Below, one piece after another: positions 20,350-25,858 of a stretch of 25,858 nucleotides of DNA. How positions within the stretch are numbered: position 1 is the first letter of the stretch; every line of letters starts with the position of its first letter. The notes beneath the pieces are model-generated. The model was given only the letters and a program-made list of their open reading frames with translations, ran no database searches and was not told the origin of the DNA. Source of the stretch: a virus; IMG/VR virus record IMGVR_UViG_3300044701_003469, positions 1 to 25,858 of that record; one strand, given 5' to 3'. The translations under genes were made by a program, and so were the position numbers.

Positions 20350-20389
20350 TTCCTCAGTTCCCAGTTACCTACTTCTCAGCCCACTCATG

Positions 20390-20849
20390 ACAGACCATCC
20401 CTAGTTCCCATTCATGGTCTATCTATCCCTTGGGATGGCTGTACTCATGGGGAGCCGTGTCTCTTACTGCCTTCCTTGGTGCGGTAGAGGTAAACCCTTG
20501 CTGCTATGGCGGGAGATCTTTCCTAGATAGATCACTCCCTATGCTCTCCATGGTCTTTGCTATGGGGTTTGATGGCATTCCTGGGTGATCTCTGTACGGA
20601 AGCTGAATTGACTCCGGGAATTGCCAACTGAATGGGATGGGCTGCCGTGATTGTTCTCTTGATGAAATGGCATTCCCGAACTTTTAGAAAGTTGGCTTTG
20701 ACTGACTTACATGTCCATCTCAAATCCCATTTCTTGACCTTGGATTTCAGACGGGAAATTCCGCTTCGGGGCTTTGCTTTTGGTAAGTCCTTGGTGAATA
20801 AGGGCTTTTAGGTGGAAGTATAAGTTCTTGAATGGAGATTCTTGCTCCG
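20390..20849. other. Intergenic stretch without a gene
   Basis: A further CCATGG/CTATGGGG pair occurs near 20548-20565. TGACTTA at 20703-20709 matches one half of the 18-bp palindrome without a second half. No open frame with start signal and normal codon use was found on either strand. Confidence 0.55.
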
Positions 20850-20879
20850 AAGCGTTTTAAGACGATCTGGGACTAGGTA
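20850..20879. repeat. Copy of a 30-bp element also at 17386-17416
   Basis: AAGCGTTTTAAGACGATCTG followed by GGACTAGGTA aligns with AAGCGTTTTAATCACGATTT followed by AAGACTAAGTA at 17386-17416, with one or two gaps. Both lie in intergenic DNA. The role is unknown. Confidence 0.55.
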
Positions 20880-20880
20880 C

Positions 20881-21071
20881 GGGGTGGGGGTGGGTCAGGG
20901 TAGTGGGTCTGTCTGCACCTACGCTGGCCGGGCTTCTGCGTTCGTTCTGTGCGTTGGTGCGGGGTGGGGTCTGGGCTTGGGTTGCGGGTTGTTGGAGTGG
21001 GGGCTTGGGTCTGCCATGGTGGTTGGGTGGGGTGGGCAAAGGCGTTGGTGCCCTTGCCGACCTTTGTGGGG
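20881..21071 (+). other. G-rich tract with quadruplex-like motifs
   Basis: The plus strand is strongly G/T-rich. 20881-20900 (GGGGTGGGGGTGGGTCAGGG) and 20961-20988 (five G runs) fit the four-G-tract pattern, and 21024-21036 nearly does. It follows a C-rich tract, so strand composition switches within about 600 nt. No gene is seen. Confidence 0.6.
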
Positions 21072-21290
21072 TCAGTCTGTGGATTCGAGATCGTCGATCC
21101 GCTCTTCTTCGTCGGAGTTGAGATTCCACTCCTCGATCAGATCCTCGTCGTCCATGTTCTCGTAGCCGTCATAGACGCCTTGTGGGCCGGTGGCGAACAG
21201 TTCGCGAAGGTACAGGTCGGGGCTGCCTTCCTCATAGATCGCGTCCATGCGACGGTTGATAAGGCCTTCGATCAGTTGGTCACGAGTCAT
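21072..21290 (-). CDS. Unknown acidic protein (72 aa)
   Basis: The product MTRDQLIEGLINRRMDAIYE has a helical N-terminus and a very acidic C-terminus (DGYENMDDEDLIEEWNLNSD, then EEERIDDLESTD). The ATG at 21290 overlaps the previous gene by 11 bp, and GGAG lies about 12 nt upstream. The charge suggests DNA mimicry or a protein-binding role, but similar acidic peptides are common in phages. No family is recognised. Confidence 0.65.
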   Translation of the reverse strand: MTRDQLIEGLINRRMDAIYEEGSPDLYLRELFATGPQGVYDGYENMDDEDLIEEWNLNSDEEERIDDLESTD

Positions 21291-21510
21291 GGGTGGGGTC
21301 TCCGTATTGGGTTTTGAGGAAATTTGCCGTGTCTACGAGAAGATCGACGACGTTGGTACGTGGCGAATCCTCAAGGGGTCGCCATATCGACAGCCAGTAG
21401 TTGTCCTTGTGGTCGGGGTTTTCGACTGCGGTGAGAATGCGGTCGAAACTCCAGTCCTGCGGGAAGTCGGACAGGAACAGCCGACAGGCATTCAGTTCAT
21501 GCTTGGTCAT
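21280..21510 (-). CDS. Unknown protein (76 aa)
   Basis: It begins MTKHELNACRLFLSDFPQDW and continues SFDRILTAVENPDHKDNYWL, then VVDLLVDTANFLKTQYGD. The helical pattern with conserved-looking aromatic residues suggests a small helical domain. It starts 3 nt after the stop of the zinc-ribbon gene and overlaps the next gene, so it belongs to the operon led by the gene at 21848. No family is recognised. Confidence 0.65.
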   Translation of the reverse strand: MTKHELNACRLFLSDFPQDWSFDRILTAVENPDHKDNYWLSIWRPLEDSPRTNVVDLLVDTANFLKTQYGDPTHDS

Positions 21511-21513
21511 GGG

Positions 21514-21711
21514 CTAGTCCTTGAGATCAGTAGGTGAGCCGTCGTCAACGGCGTAGCAGTCCTCGCAGTACCACCAGAGGGGCTCTGCCTCTGAATCCAC
21601 CTCGACGAACTGGAGATCACCGTTTAGGGACTCCCGATGCCATGTCGGGAGCGCGATCTGGACGTTTTTCGAGCCGCAAGTCGGGCAGCTCCAACGGGGA
21701 TGGGCCGTCAT
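21514..21711 (-). CDS. Small zinc-ribbon protein (65 aa)
   Basis: I chose the ATG at 21711 (MTAHPRWSCPTCGSKNVQIA), which overlaps the preceding stop as ATGA; a longer frame upstream covers the neighbouring gene. CPTC (C9, C12) and CEDC (C49, C52) form a four-cysteine zinc ribbon around a short beta-hairpin with LWWYCEDCYAVDD. Such ribbons bind nucleic acid or act as structural modules. The partner is unknown. Confidence 0.75.
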   Translation of the reverse strand: MTAHPRWSCPTCGSKNVQIALPTWHRESLNGDLQFVEVDSEAEPLWWYCEDCYAVDDGSPTDLKD

Positions 21712-21848
21712 GACTGCCTCCAGAGGCGGGCCATATAGGCGTACTGGCGAAAGGTTCCGCCAGGGATACACCTCGGGTCGGGTTCCTTGTAGATGCAGAC
21801 GGGCCGTCGGGGGAGCACGGCGTCAAGGAAGGCATGAATGAACTTCAT
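21708..21848 (-). CDS. Small unknown protein (46 aa), first in its operon
   Basis: The ATG at 21848 is preceded by GGAGAGTC, the leader shared by several genes here. The peptide is MKFIHAFLDAVLPRRPVCIY followed by KEPDPRCIPGGTFRQYAYMA and RLWRQS. It ends in an ATGA overlap with the zinc-ribbon gene. Two Cys and several Arg are the only notable residues. The start signal, operon position and overlap support it although it is short. Confidence 0.6.
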   Translation of the reverse strand: MKFIHAFLDAVLPRRPVCIYKEPDPRCIPGGTFRQYAYMARLWRQS

Positions 21849-21863
21849 GAGACTCTCCTGCGG

Positions 21864-21881
21864 TTGGTCACCGCTGACTTA
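21864..21881 (-). promoter_or_regulatory. 18-bp palindromic motif, site 10
   Basis: The plus strand reads TTGGTCACCGCTGACTTA. It ends 16 nt before the gene starting at 21848. No -10 box is evident at the usual offset, so operator function is more likely than a full promoter. Confidence 0.6.
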
Positions 21882-21887
21882 GTTTGG

Positions 21888-22394
21888 CTAGCAAATCTCG
21901 AAACCTTCGGAGGCCCGACAGAACTCGGCGAACTCCTTGACGTTCCCGACGTCGAACGGATAGTGGGCTTTGAAGGGGCGGACATGACCCACGCCGTCGC
22001 AGCCGTTGCACCAGCCTATTTGCCCTGCGCGGGGGTGGCCAACCTGGTCTGCGGGGATCGGACGCTGGGGCATCCTCATCTCCTGCCCGATGCGGTCCGT
22101 ACGAATTCCCGTGCCCTCGCACCACTGGCACTGCTCGTCCGGGAGGGCCTCGATGGAAGCCTGACGGAGGGCTGCGTATTCGGCCGTCCGACCCGATGCG
22201 ATTTCCGCCTCGAGAATGTCGGCCAGCCTGGCTGCGTTGTCCGCGCTCAAGCCGTCGCCGTCGTTCGTGTGCCAGTGCTTGCAGTTGGCTGCGACATCTG
22301 GCGCGATCTCTAGGATGTAGTCTGCCAGGGGATGCCACCACCACACGTTGTTGCGAAAATAGTTTCCAGATTTGCCGTAAACATCCATACCCAT
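21888..22394 (-). CDS. MGMDVYG-family phage protein with two CxxCxGxG motifs
   Basis: The 168-residue protein starts MGMDVYGKSGNYFRNNVWWW, has HTNDGDGLSADNAARLADIL and ends FAEFCRASEGFEIC. I recognise this layout from phage and plasmid hypotheticals. Two DnaJ-like zinc motifs, CQWCEGTG and CNGCDGVG, should bind one or two zinc ions. Such motifs bind unfolded peptides in DnaJ, but no J domain is present. The molecular role is unknown. GGAGAG lies about 7 nt before the ATG. Confidence 0.75.
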   Translation of the reverse strand: MGMDVYGKSGNYFRNNVWWWHPLADYILEIAPDVAANCKHWHTNDGDGLSADNAARLADILEAEIASGRTAEYAALRQASIEALPDEQCQWCEGTGIRTDRIGQEMRMPQRPIPADQVGHPRAGQIGWCNGCDGVGHVRPFKAHYPFDVGNVKEFAEFCRASEGFEIC

Positions 22395-22406
22395 GATGAC
22401 TCTCCG

Positions 22407-22898
22407 TTAGATGTGGGCCATGTAAAGTTCGTACGCCGCGTCCTCGTGCATCCCGTTGAGGATGCGGCCAGGGGAGCGCAGCAGCGAGGGGTTGGCAATG
22501 ACTGCCTGAATTTGCTCCTTGCTCATGCGCTTCGTCTCCATGAGACGCCCGAGGTTGTCCACGAAAACGATGCGGTCACGCAGCAACTTGGTCAGATGGG
22601 AACGCTTGTGCCAACGCTCGAATGCGTCGCCAATCAGCAGATCGGCGTTGTAGATCAGCTCCATCTTGCGCGTGGGGTCCATCGGGTCGTCGTATTCCGT
22701 GACCATCGGGGGTAGCGTCTTGCCGTAGGCATTGAGCGCCTGCTCCAGACTCCAGGGCGTGTACTCGTTGGGTCCGCCGCGCCCTGCGTTGCGCACCGTG
22801 CCTGAGCGGGTGCCGTTGATGTAGACGCTGGCTTCGAAACAGTCGGTTTCTTCGCTGGCGAAGGCCGCGTGCTTGACGTTTTTCAATTCAATCCGCAT
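22407..22898 (-). CDS. Unknown accessory protein (163 aa)
   Basis: Two ATGs lie at 22904 and 22898. AAGGAG ends 2 nt before the first but 8 nt before the second, so I chose 22898 (MRIELKNVKHAAFASEETDC). The family phrase KNVKHAAFASEET, then EASVYINGTRSGTVRNAGRG, occurs in many proteobacterial and phage hypotheticals. The C-terminal part is helical (LLRDRIVFVDNLGRLMETKR). The function is unknown. It overlaps the end of the zinc-ribbon gene before it. Confidence 0.7.
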   Translation of the reverse strand: MRIELKNVKHAAFASEETDCFEASVYINGTRSGTVRNAGRGGPNEYTPWSLEQALNAYGKTLPPMVTEYDDPMDPTRKMELIYNADLLIGDAFERWHKRSHLTKLLRDRIVFVDNLGRLMETKRMSKEQIQAVIANPSLLRSPGRILNGMHEDAAYELYMAHI

Positions 22899-23151
22899 TT
22901 GCATGACTCCTTGTGCCGGGTCGCTGCGACCCTGTAGCGTTATGCTCGCAAGCGATGGGCTGGAAGTCGGCTGGATAACGCTTGGCCCCTTCAAGTGCCG
23001 TCTCGCTACACTGGACGCAGTAGTAGGCTGCGAACGCTGGCCCATCGAGATCCGCCAGCGCGATCTCAATGGCGGGCCACGCGCCACAAACGGAACAGCG
23101 AACCCGGAGCCCTACGTGGTGCGGCTCCACCTTGATGGGTTGGAGGTTCAT
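22888..23151 (-). CDS. Zinc-ribbon protein (87 aa)
   Basis: I chose the ATG at 23151 ([20 protein letters not shown]), which overlaps the previous stop as ATGA. Two Cys pairs, CSVC (C19, C22) and CVQC (C45, C48), form a zinc ribbon. The segment KRYPADFQPIACEH near the C-terminus also occurs in degenerate form at 18022-18073, indicating a former duplicate. It overlaps the start of the next gene by 11 bp. A nucleic-acid-binding or structural role is possible. Confidence 0.7.
   Translation of the reverse strand: MNLQPIKVEPHHVGLRVRCSVCGAWPAIEIALADLDGPAFAAYYCVQCSETALEGAKRYPADFQPIACEHNATGSQRPGTRSHANAD
22918..22932 (-). promoter_or_regulatory. Leader hairpin before the 22898 start
   Basis: GGGTCGC, one base, GCGACCC make a perfect 7-bp inverted repeat on either strand. 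On the minus strand it lies a few bases before AAGGAG. It overlaps the C-terminal codons of the upstream gene and could modulate ribosome access. Confidence 0.45.
22927..22981. repeat. Segment duplicated at 18022-18073
   Basis: It shares CGACCCTG, CTCGCAAGC and GTCGGCTGGATAA in the same order with 18022-18073. Here it is inside the 3' part of the zinc-ribbon gene. Confidence 0.7.
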
Positions 23152-23444
23152 GTCCGCTCTTCTTCGGGTTTGGGTCGGGCGGCCGCAAGGGCTAGCCGTG
23201 CAGCCCACTTGGCCGTGCGTCGGGTTTCGGACGTTTCTTTCGTGCCGTCGAACTCGGGCATGGCGAGCATCAGCTCCAAGGCCTCGTAGAGGTTGGGTGC
23301 CGCAGCGATCAGCCGCGCGTCCGACTCACCGCAGCCCAGTTTCGTCAGAGTGGCGCTGCCTTCCTGCTGCGGGTAGTCGATGAACCAGTAACCGTGACGG
23401 GTTGACTGCCGCAATTCCCAAGGTCCAGGGGTGTGGGCACTCAT
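23148..23444 (-). CDS. MSAHTPGPW-family protein (98 aa)
   Basis: The start [20 protein letters not shown] and the phrase [20 protein letters not shown] mark a very common family of short proteins in proteobacterial phages and prophages. Its function is unknown. The ATG overlaps the RadC stop as ATGA, and its own stop overlaps the next start, so it is in a tightly coupled operon. The protein ends with a basic Ala-rich helix ([20 protein letters not shown]). Confidence 0.8.
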   Translation of the reverse strand: MSAHTPGPWELRQSTRHGYWFIDYPQQEGSATLTKLGCGESDARLIAAAPNLYEALELMLAMPEFDGTKETSETRRTAKWAARLALAAARPKPEEERT

Positions 23445-23938
23445 ATCAGGCCCCGCTCGGCGAACGACACATGGCCTGCGTGCGTGGCGATGATGTGGTC
23501 GAGCACACGGACGTCGATGAGCGCCAATGCGTCCCTGAGGCGCGTCGTGATGTTTTCGTCGGCGCGACTGGGCTCCGTGACGCCGCTCGGGTGGTTATGA
23601 ACGAGGATGACGGCCGCCGTGTTGCGGGCCAGCACCTCCTTGACGACTTCGCGTGGAAAGACCGACGCACCGTCGATCGTGCCGCGAAAGAGTTCCTGAC
23701 ACTCGATCAGGCGATGCCGATTGTCGAGATGCATGATGGCGAACACCTCGTGCTCAAGTGAGCCGAAGCGCAGCCGGCAGTACTTCGCCGTCTCGCGTGG
23801 GCTGGCCATAACGAGCGGCTCGACGAGTCGCATCCGTCGCTCGAGAATCTCCAGAGCCTGATTGATGATCGAATCCTCGTTATCGACCTTGGACGGGAGA
23901 TAGGCCACTGCCGCCTCCGATCGCACTTGCTTTGCCAT
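23441..23938 (-). CDS. radC: RadC-family JAMM-domain protein
   Basis: The 165-residue protein is a RadC/JAB domain: Glu64 in [11 protein letters not shown], the HNHPSG box at 114-119 and Asp127 in [11 protein letters not shown] make the JAMM metal site, followed by [12 protein letters not shown] and a terminal SFAERGLI. The usual N-terminal HhH-like domain of chromosomal RadC is missing, as in most mobile-element versions. Despite the name, a DNA-repair function is doubtful; an anti-restriction or protein-processing role has been suggested but is unproven. The gene leads an operon of at least four overlapping genes. Confidence 0.9.
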   Translation of the reverse strand: MAKQVRSEAAVAYLPSKVDNEDSIINQALEILERRMRLVEPLVMASPRETAKYCRLRFGSLEHEVFAIMHLDNRHRLIECQELFRGTIDGASVFPREVVKEVLARNTAAVILVHNHPSGVTEPSRADENITTRLRDALALIDVRVLDHIIATHAGHVSFAERGLI

Positions 23939-23951
23939 GTCGTGACTCCTT

Positions 23952-23965
23952 GCGGCATGTGCCGC
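23952..23965 (-). promoter_or_regulatory. Leader hairpin before radC
   Basis: GCGGCA, two bases, TGCCGC form a perfect 6-bp hairpin. On the minus strand it directly precedes AAGGAG. It lies within the short leader between palindrome site 11 and the start codon. Confidence 0.5.
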
Positions 23966-23987
23966 GTTACGCTTGATGTAGAGTCAT

Positions 23988-24005
23988 CATGTCACGGGTT
24001 ACTTA
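23988..24005 (-). promoter_or_regulatory. 18-bp palindromic motif, site 11, before radC
   Basis: The plus strand reads CATGTCACGGGTTACTTA. On the minus strand GTGA is followed by CATGAT (23991-23986), a fair -10 at the usual offset; the -35 is weak. Confidence 0.65.
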
Positions 24006-24051
24006 GGATTGCGGCTGGAACAAGGGTGGCTGATGCAAGTGCCTAAAGACC

Positions 24052-24519
24052 TCATGGCGCGACTGGAGGGTATCCGGGGATACGCTCGGGGAGCGTACCA
24101 ACATCCTCACCCTCAAGATTCACCAAGATCCGTACAAAGTAGTTGGTGCAGGGCTTGGTTGGCTTGAACGTTGCAGCCATCGCGCCAAATATCGTCGTTG
24201 GCTGGGGCGGGCACTCCGTACGCATCTCGTACCGATACGGGTTCGCCTGCCACTTTGCGAGACGCTCCGCCTCGCGCCGCTTCCTAGACTCTTCCATGCG
24301 GACGAGGATTTTCTCGATCTCTCGTCTGGTCAGCGTGGCGTCTTCCGCCATTACCCGGGACCAGAGCTCCGCCTCAATGATCGAGGCGCGATCACGCAGC
24401 TCCGCGTCATGTCTTTCAACTTCCGCCCGCAGACGCTGGATTTCTGCCGGATCGACCTTCTGGGCCAAGGCGAGTTGACTCACCAGGGCCACTCCTACCG
24501 CGAGTGCAACCCTTTTCAT
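24052..24519 (-). CDS. Exported protein with coiled coil (155 aa)
   Basis: I chose the ATG at 24519 (MKRVALAVGVALVSQLALAQ), since it overlaps the previous stop and gives a clean signal peptide: Lys-Arg, a hydrophobic core and an ALA-Q cleavage site near residue 19. Residues about 22-95 are a charged helix (EIQRLRAEVERHDAELRDRA, then RREIEKILVRMEESRKRREA). The C-terminal part has two Cys (RTECPPQP, KPCTNYF) that could pair in the periplasm. It could be a periplasmic phage factor, for example an exclusion or lysis helper, but nothing proves this. Confidence 0.65.
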   Translation of the reverse strand: MKRVALAVGVALVSQLALAQKVDPAEIQRLRAEVERHDAELRDRASIIEAELWSRVMAEDATLTRREIEKILVRMEESRKRREAERLAKWQANPYRYEMRTECPPQPTTIFGAMAATFKPTKPCTNYFVRILVNLEGEDVGTLPERIPGYPPVAP

Positions 24520-24854
24520 GCGACGTCCACCTTGTAGCCGCGATTCATCCACGCTTCCATCTTAATGTTTCGCAGCCAATCTTCGACAGATGGGATCCGC
24601 CCGCCGCAGTCTTCCTTGACATGCTGCTCGCCGATATAGCGAACAGGCACTTCGCGACCGTCCGAGTTGACGATGATCCGTCCGAATACACGCTCCGCCT
24701 CGAAGATGCCTTGCGCGTGATGACGGAGCGCCCGATGACGGGCATCCGCGAACATCTCCTTCGTTGCGTCGAACCAATCGTGGATCGCCGCGTAGTCCTC
24801 GGGCTTGCCGCCCCACTTCTTGACCGTAGTCATTGCGTGATGGTGCGGGTGCAT
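24516..24854 (-). CDS. DUF6915-like protein (112 aa)
   Basis: I chose the ATG at 24854 (MHPHHHAMTTVKKWGGKPED) because GGAGG lies 9 nt upstream. The sequence has SVKKWGG-like VKKWGGKPEDYAAIHDWFDA, ADARHRALRHHAQGIFEAER and IGEQHVKEDCGGRIPSVEDW, a pattern I associate with DUF6915, common in phages and mobile elements. The many conserved His residues (HRALRHH, EQHV) suggest a metal-binding site. The reaction is unknown. The stop overlaps the exported-protein gene. Confidence 0.75.
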   Translation of the reverse strand: MHPHHHAMTTVKKWGGKPEDYAAIHDWFDATKEMFADARHRALRHHAQGIFEAERVFGRIIVNSDGREVPVRYIGEQHVKEDCGGRIPSVEDWLRNIKMEAWMNRGYKVDVA

Positions 24855-24855
24855 A

Positions 24856-25047
24856 TCAGCCCTCCTCAACATCGACGGTTTCCGCCTCGTCCACCCATGC
24901 CGCAGTATTTTCGTAACCGGCCCAGTCGTAGATTGTGGACAACACTTTCTGCACCACCTCTACAGCCTCATCGGCCGCATCGCTATCCGGGTCGTCGATG
25001 CCGTCGAACTCGAATACGGCGACAACACGCAGTTTCTTGCCCGCCAT
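24856..25047 (-). CDS. Small acidic unknown protein (63 aa)
   Basis: I chose the ATG at 25047 (MAGKKLRVVAVFEFDGIDDP), with GGAGG 6 nt upstream; the longer frame lacks a start signal and overlaps another gene. A first strand (LRVVAVFEF) is followed by an acidic turn, a helix (AADEAVEVVQKVLSTIYDW) and a strand with an acidic tail. It looks like a ferredoxin-like half-domain. No family is recognised. The leader GGAGGTGTGAGATGG is identical to that of the gene before it. Confidence 0.65.
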   Translation of the reverse strand: MAGKKLRVVAVFEFDGIDDPDSDAADEAVEVVQKVLSTIYDWAGYENTAAWVDEAETVDVEEG

Positions 25048-25048
25048 C

Positions 25049-25210
25049 TCACACCTCCTCGCGTTGGTTGGCGCTGATCTCGATGGCTTCACGCAGGAGT
25101 AACTCCAACTCGCTGATGCGTGCCTCCAAATCTTTAATCTGCTTCTCGCGCAAGGCGATGACACGGTACAGCAGGTGTTCATGCTTCTCGCTCATTTGTT
25201 CCGCGTCCAT
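25049..25210 (-). CDS. Short coiled-coil protein (53 aa)
   Basis: The ATG at 25210 (MDAEQMSEKHEHLLYRVIAL) has GGAGG 6 nt upstream. Nearly the whole peptide is a heptad-patterned helix (REKQIKDLEARISELELLLR, then EAIEISANQREE), so it is likely a dimer or a partner of another coiled coil. It lies between two genes with 1-nt gaps. The function is unknown. Confidence 0.6.
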   Translation of the reverse strand: MDAEQMSEKHEHLLYRVIALREKQIKDLEARISELELLLREAIEISANQREEV

Positions 25211-25211
25211 C

Positions 25212-25697
25212 TCACACCTCCACGTTGAACAAGTGGGTATCCGTCTCTGTGTAGTTGACGCCAACTTCCAACTCGATGACGGGCTCGCCACTGTTGTCGA
25301 ACTTGACCGTGAACGTGCCTTGTCCACCGTCGTTGTTGTACCAATCCAGTCCGGTCTGACTCAGTGCCTCGTAGCACACCTGTTCCAGCACCATCGTGAT
25401 GTCCTTCTCGGGTACTCGGACCTCGCTGTCCTCCCAACTCCGCGTCATGTCGTTGTAGACGGACTTCTTCTCCCAGGCATTGGCGAACATGACGCCTTCC
25501 AGTTTGATGGGGCTGCCGGGCAGCCAGGCGGACTCATCGCTCTTTTCAGCCGAATACGCCATCACGCTGTCGATCGCGCCACTGTCGCCGCCTCCGGAGA
25601 ACGAAACCTCCAGGAGCGCGACACCAAGGGATTTCAACTGCGCCATAAGGCGGTCCTTGTCGTCTAATGTTGGAAAGATTCCGCTGATTTCTGACAT
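25212..25697 (-). CDS. DUF6878-like protein (161 aa)
   Basis: The ATG at 25697 has AGGAGG about 6 nt upstream. The protein MSEISGIFPTLDDKDRLMAQ contains VALLEVSFSGGGDSGAIDSV, a central KDITMVLEQVCYEALSQTGL and the end DWYNNDGGQGTFTVKFDNSG. The F-x-G-x-G-D-S-G-x-I-D-S phrase and the W-Y-N-N-D-G-G-x-G phrase mark a family often found in phages and mobile elements (I believe DUF6878). The biochemical role is unknown. It heads a run of five closely spaced genes. Confidence 0.7.
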   Translation of the reverse strand: MSEISGIFPTLDDKDRLMAQLKSLGVALLEVSFSGGGDSGAIDSVMAYSAEKSDESAWLPGSPIKLEGVMFANAWEKKSVYNDMTRSWEDSEVRVPEKDITMVLEQVCYEALSQTGLDWYNNDGGQGTFTVKFDNSGEPVIELEVGVNYTETDTHLFNVEV

Positions 25698-25714
25698 AGA
25701 GTCCTCCTGGGCCC

Positions 25715-25801
25715 TTAGGCCCAAACCATCCAAATGAGAAATGAAACCGCTGCCACAACCTCAACGGCCGCGAGCAACCCTGCGCCGCTGTGCTTTTGCA
25801 T
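25715..25801 (-). CDS. Possible 28-aa membrane peptide
   Basis: From the ATG at 25801 the reading gives MQKHSGAGLLAAVEVVAAVS followed by FLIWMVWA. It is one hydrophobic helix with a single Glu, ending 17 nt before the next gene's start. TGGGG about 10 nt upstream is a weak ribosome site. It follows a terminator. It may be a real micro-gene or chance. Confidence 0.35.
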   Translation of the reverse strand: MQKHSGAGLLAAVEVVAAVSFLIWMVWA

Positions 25802-25822
25802 CCAAATGAACCCCAGAACTGT

Positions 25823-25853
25823 GGAAAGAAGGCGGGGTCCGTGAAGACCCCGC
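25823..25853 (-). terminator. Intrinsic terminator of an upstream unit
   Basis: On the minus strand GCGGGGTC (25853-25846), a 6-nt loop and GACCCCGC (25839-25832) are followed by CTTCTTTCC. It would end a transcription unit that begins beyond the window. Confidence 0.75.
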
Positions 25854-25858
25854 TCCTG

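Noticed and set aside
20013-20487. Overlapping plus-strand open frames through the 21-bp repeat
   Set aside because: A repeat of seven codons without stops opens all frames equally. No start signal or plausible protein outside the repeat is present.
20692-20709. Possible twelfth copy of the 18-bp palindrome
   Set aside because: Only the right half (TGACTTA) matches; the left half is absent and no gene starts nearby.
24504-25667. Open frame of 387 codons on the plus strand opposite five small genes
   Set aside because: The minus-strand genes have good ribosome sites and recognisable families; the plus-strand frame has neither.

Overview
The window reads as part of a tailed double-stranded DNA phage (Caudoviricetes). 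It holds a complete head-morphogenesis block (small and large terminase, portal, scaffold, HK97-fold capsid), a UvsW-like helicase, a phage peptide deformylase, a RadC-like protein and many short overlapping genes. The GC-rich coding DNA, the RadC homologue and an accessory protein starting MSAHTPGPW suggest a Pseudomonadota host, but the sequence does not prove this. No integrase, tRNA gene, lysis gene or CRISPR array was found.

Layout. 1-8203 (minus strand): virion genes. Transcription runs from the terminase small subunit through terminase large subunit, portal, scaffold, capsid, a small Rho-N/SAP-like protein, a connector-like protein, a BppU-like Ig protein, an unknown structural protein and a tail fibre cut by the window edge. 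8410-11568 (minus): five overlapping genes, namely two ParB-like proteins, an ABC ATPase, a GNAT-type acyltransferase and a winged-helix protein. 11632-15523 (plus): helicase, several small unknown genes, a small membrane protein and peptide deformylase. 15765-16400 (minus): one gene of different character with its own operator-like repeats, followed by an AT-rich stretch and an array of short palindromes and direct repeats (16634-16912). 17110-19127 (minus): small accessory genes. 19208-21071: about 1.9 kb with no convincing gene but much structure (clustered CCATGG, nested inverted repeats, a terminator, a 21-bp tandem repeat, G-rich tracts). 21072-25801 (minus): small accessory genes, many overlapping by ATGA.

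The most notable signal is an 18-bp palindrome, TAAGTCACNNGTGACTTA, found in degenerate form at 11 places. Nearly every one lies in front of a transcription unit, and where a sigma70-like promoter can be drawn it lies between the -35 and -10 boxes. This looks like a phage-wide operator or a composite promoter. Other candidates for new biology are the ParB/ParB/ABC/GNAT operon, the palindrome array next to the AT-rich segment (possible origin or partition site), and a possible structured RNA at 19682-19982. All of these are readings by eye; no similarity search or folding was run.
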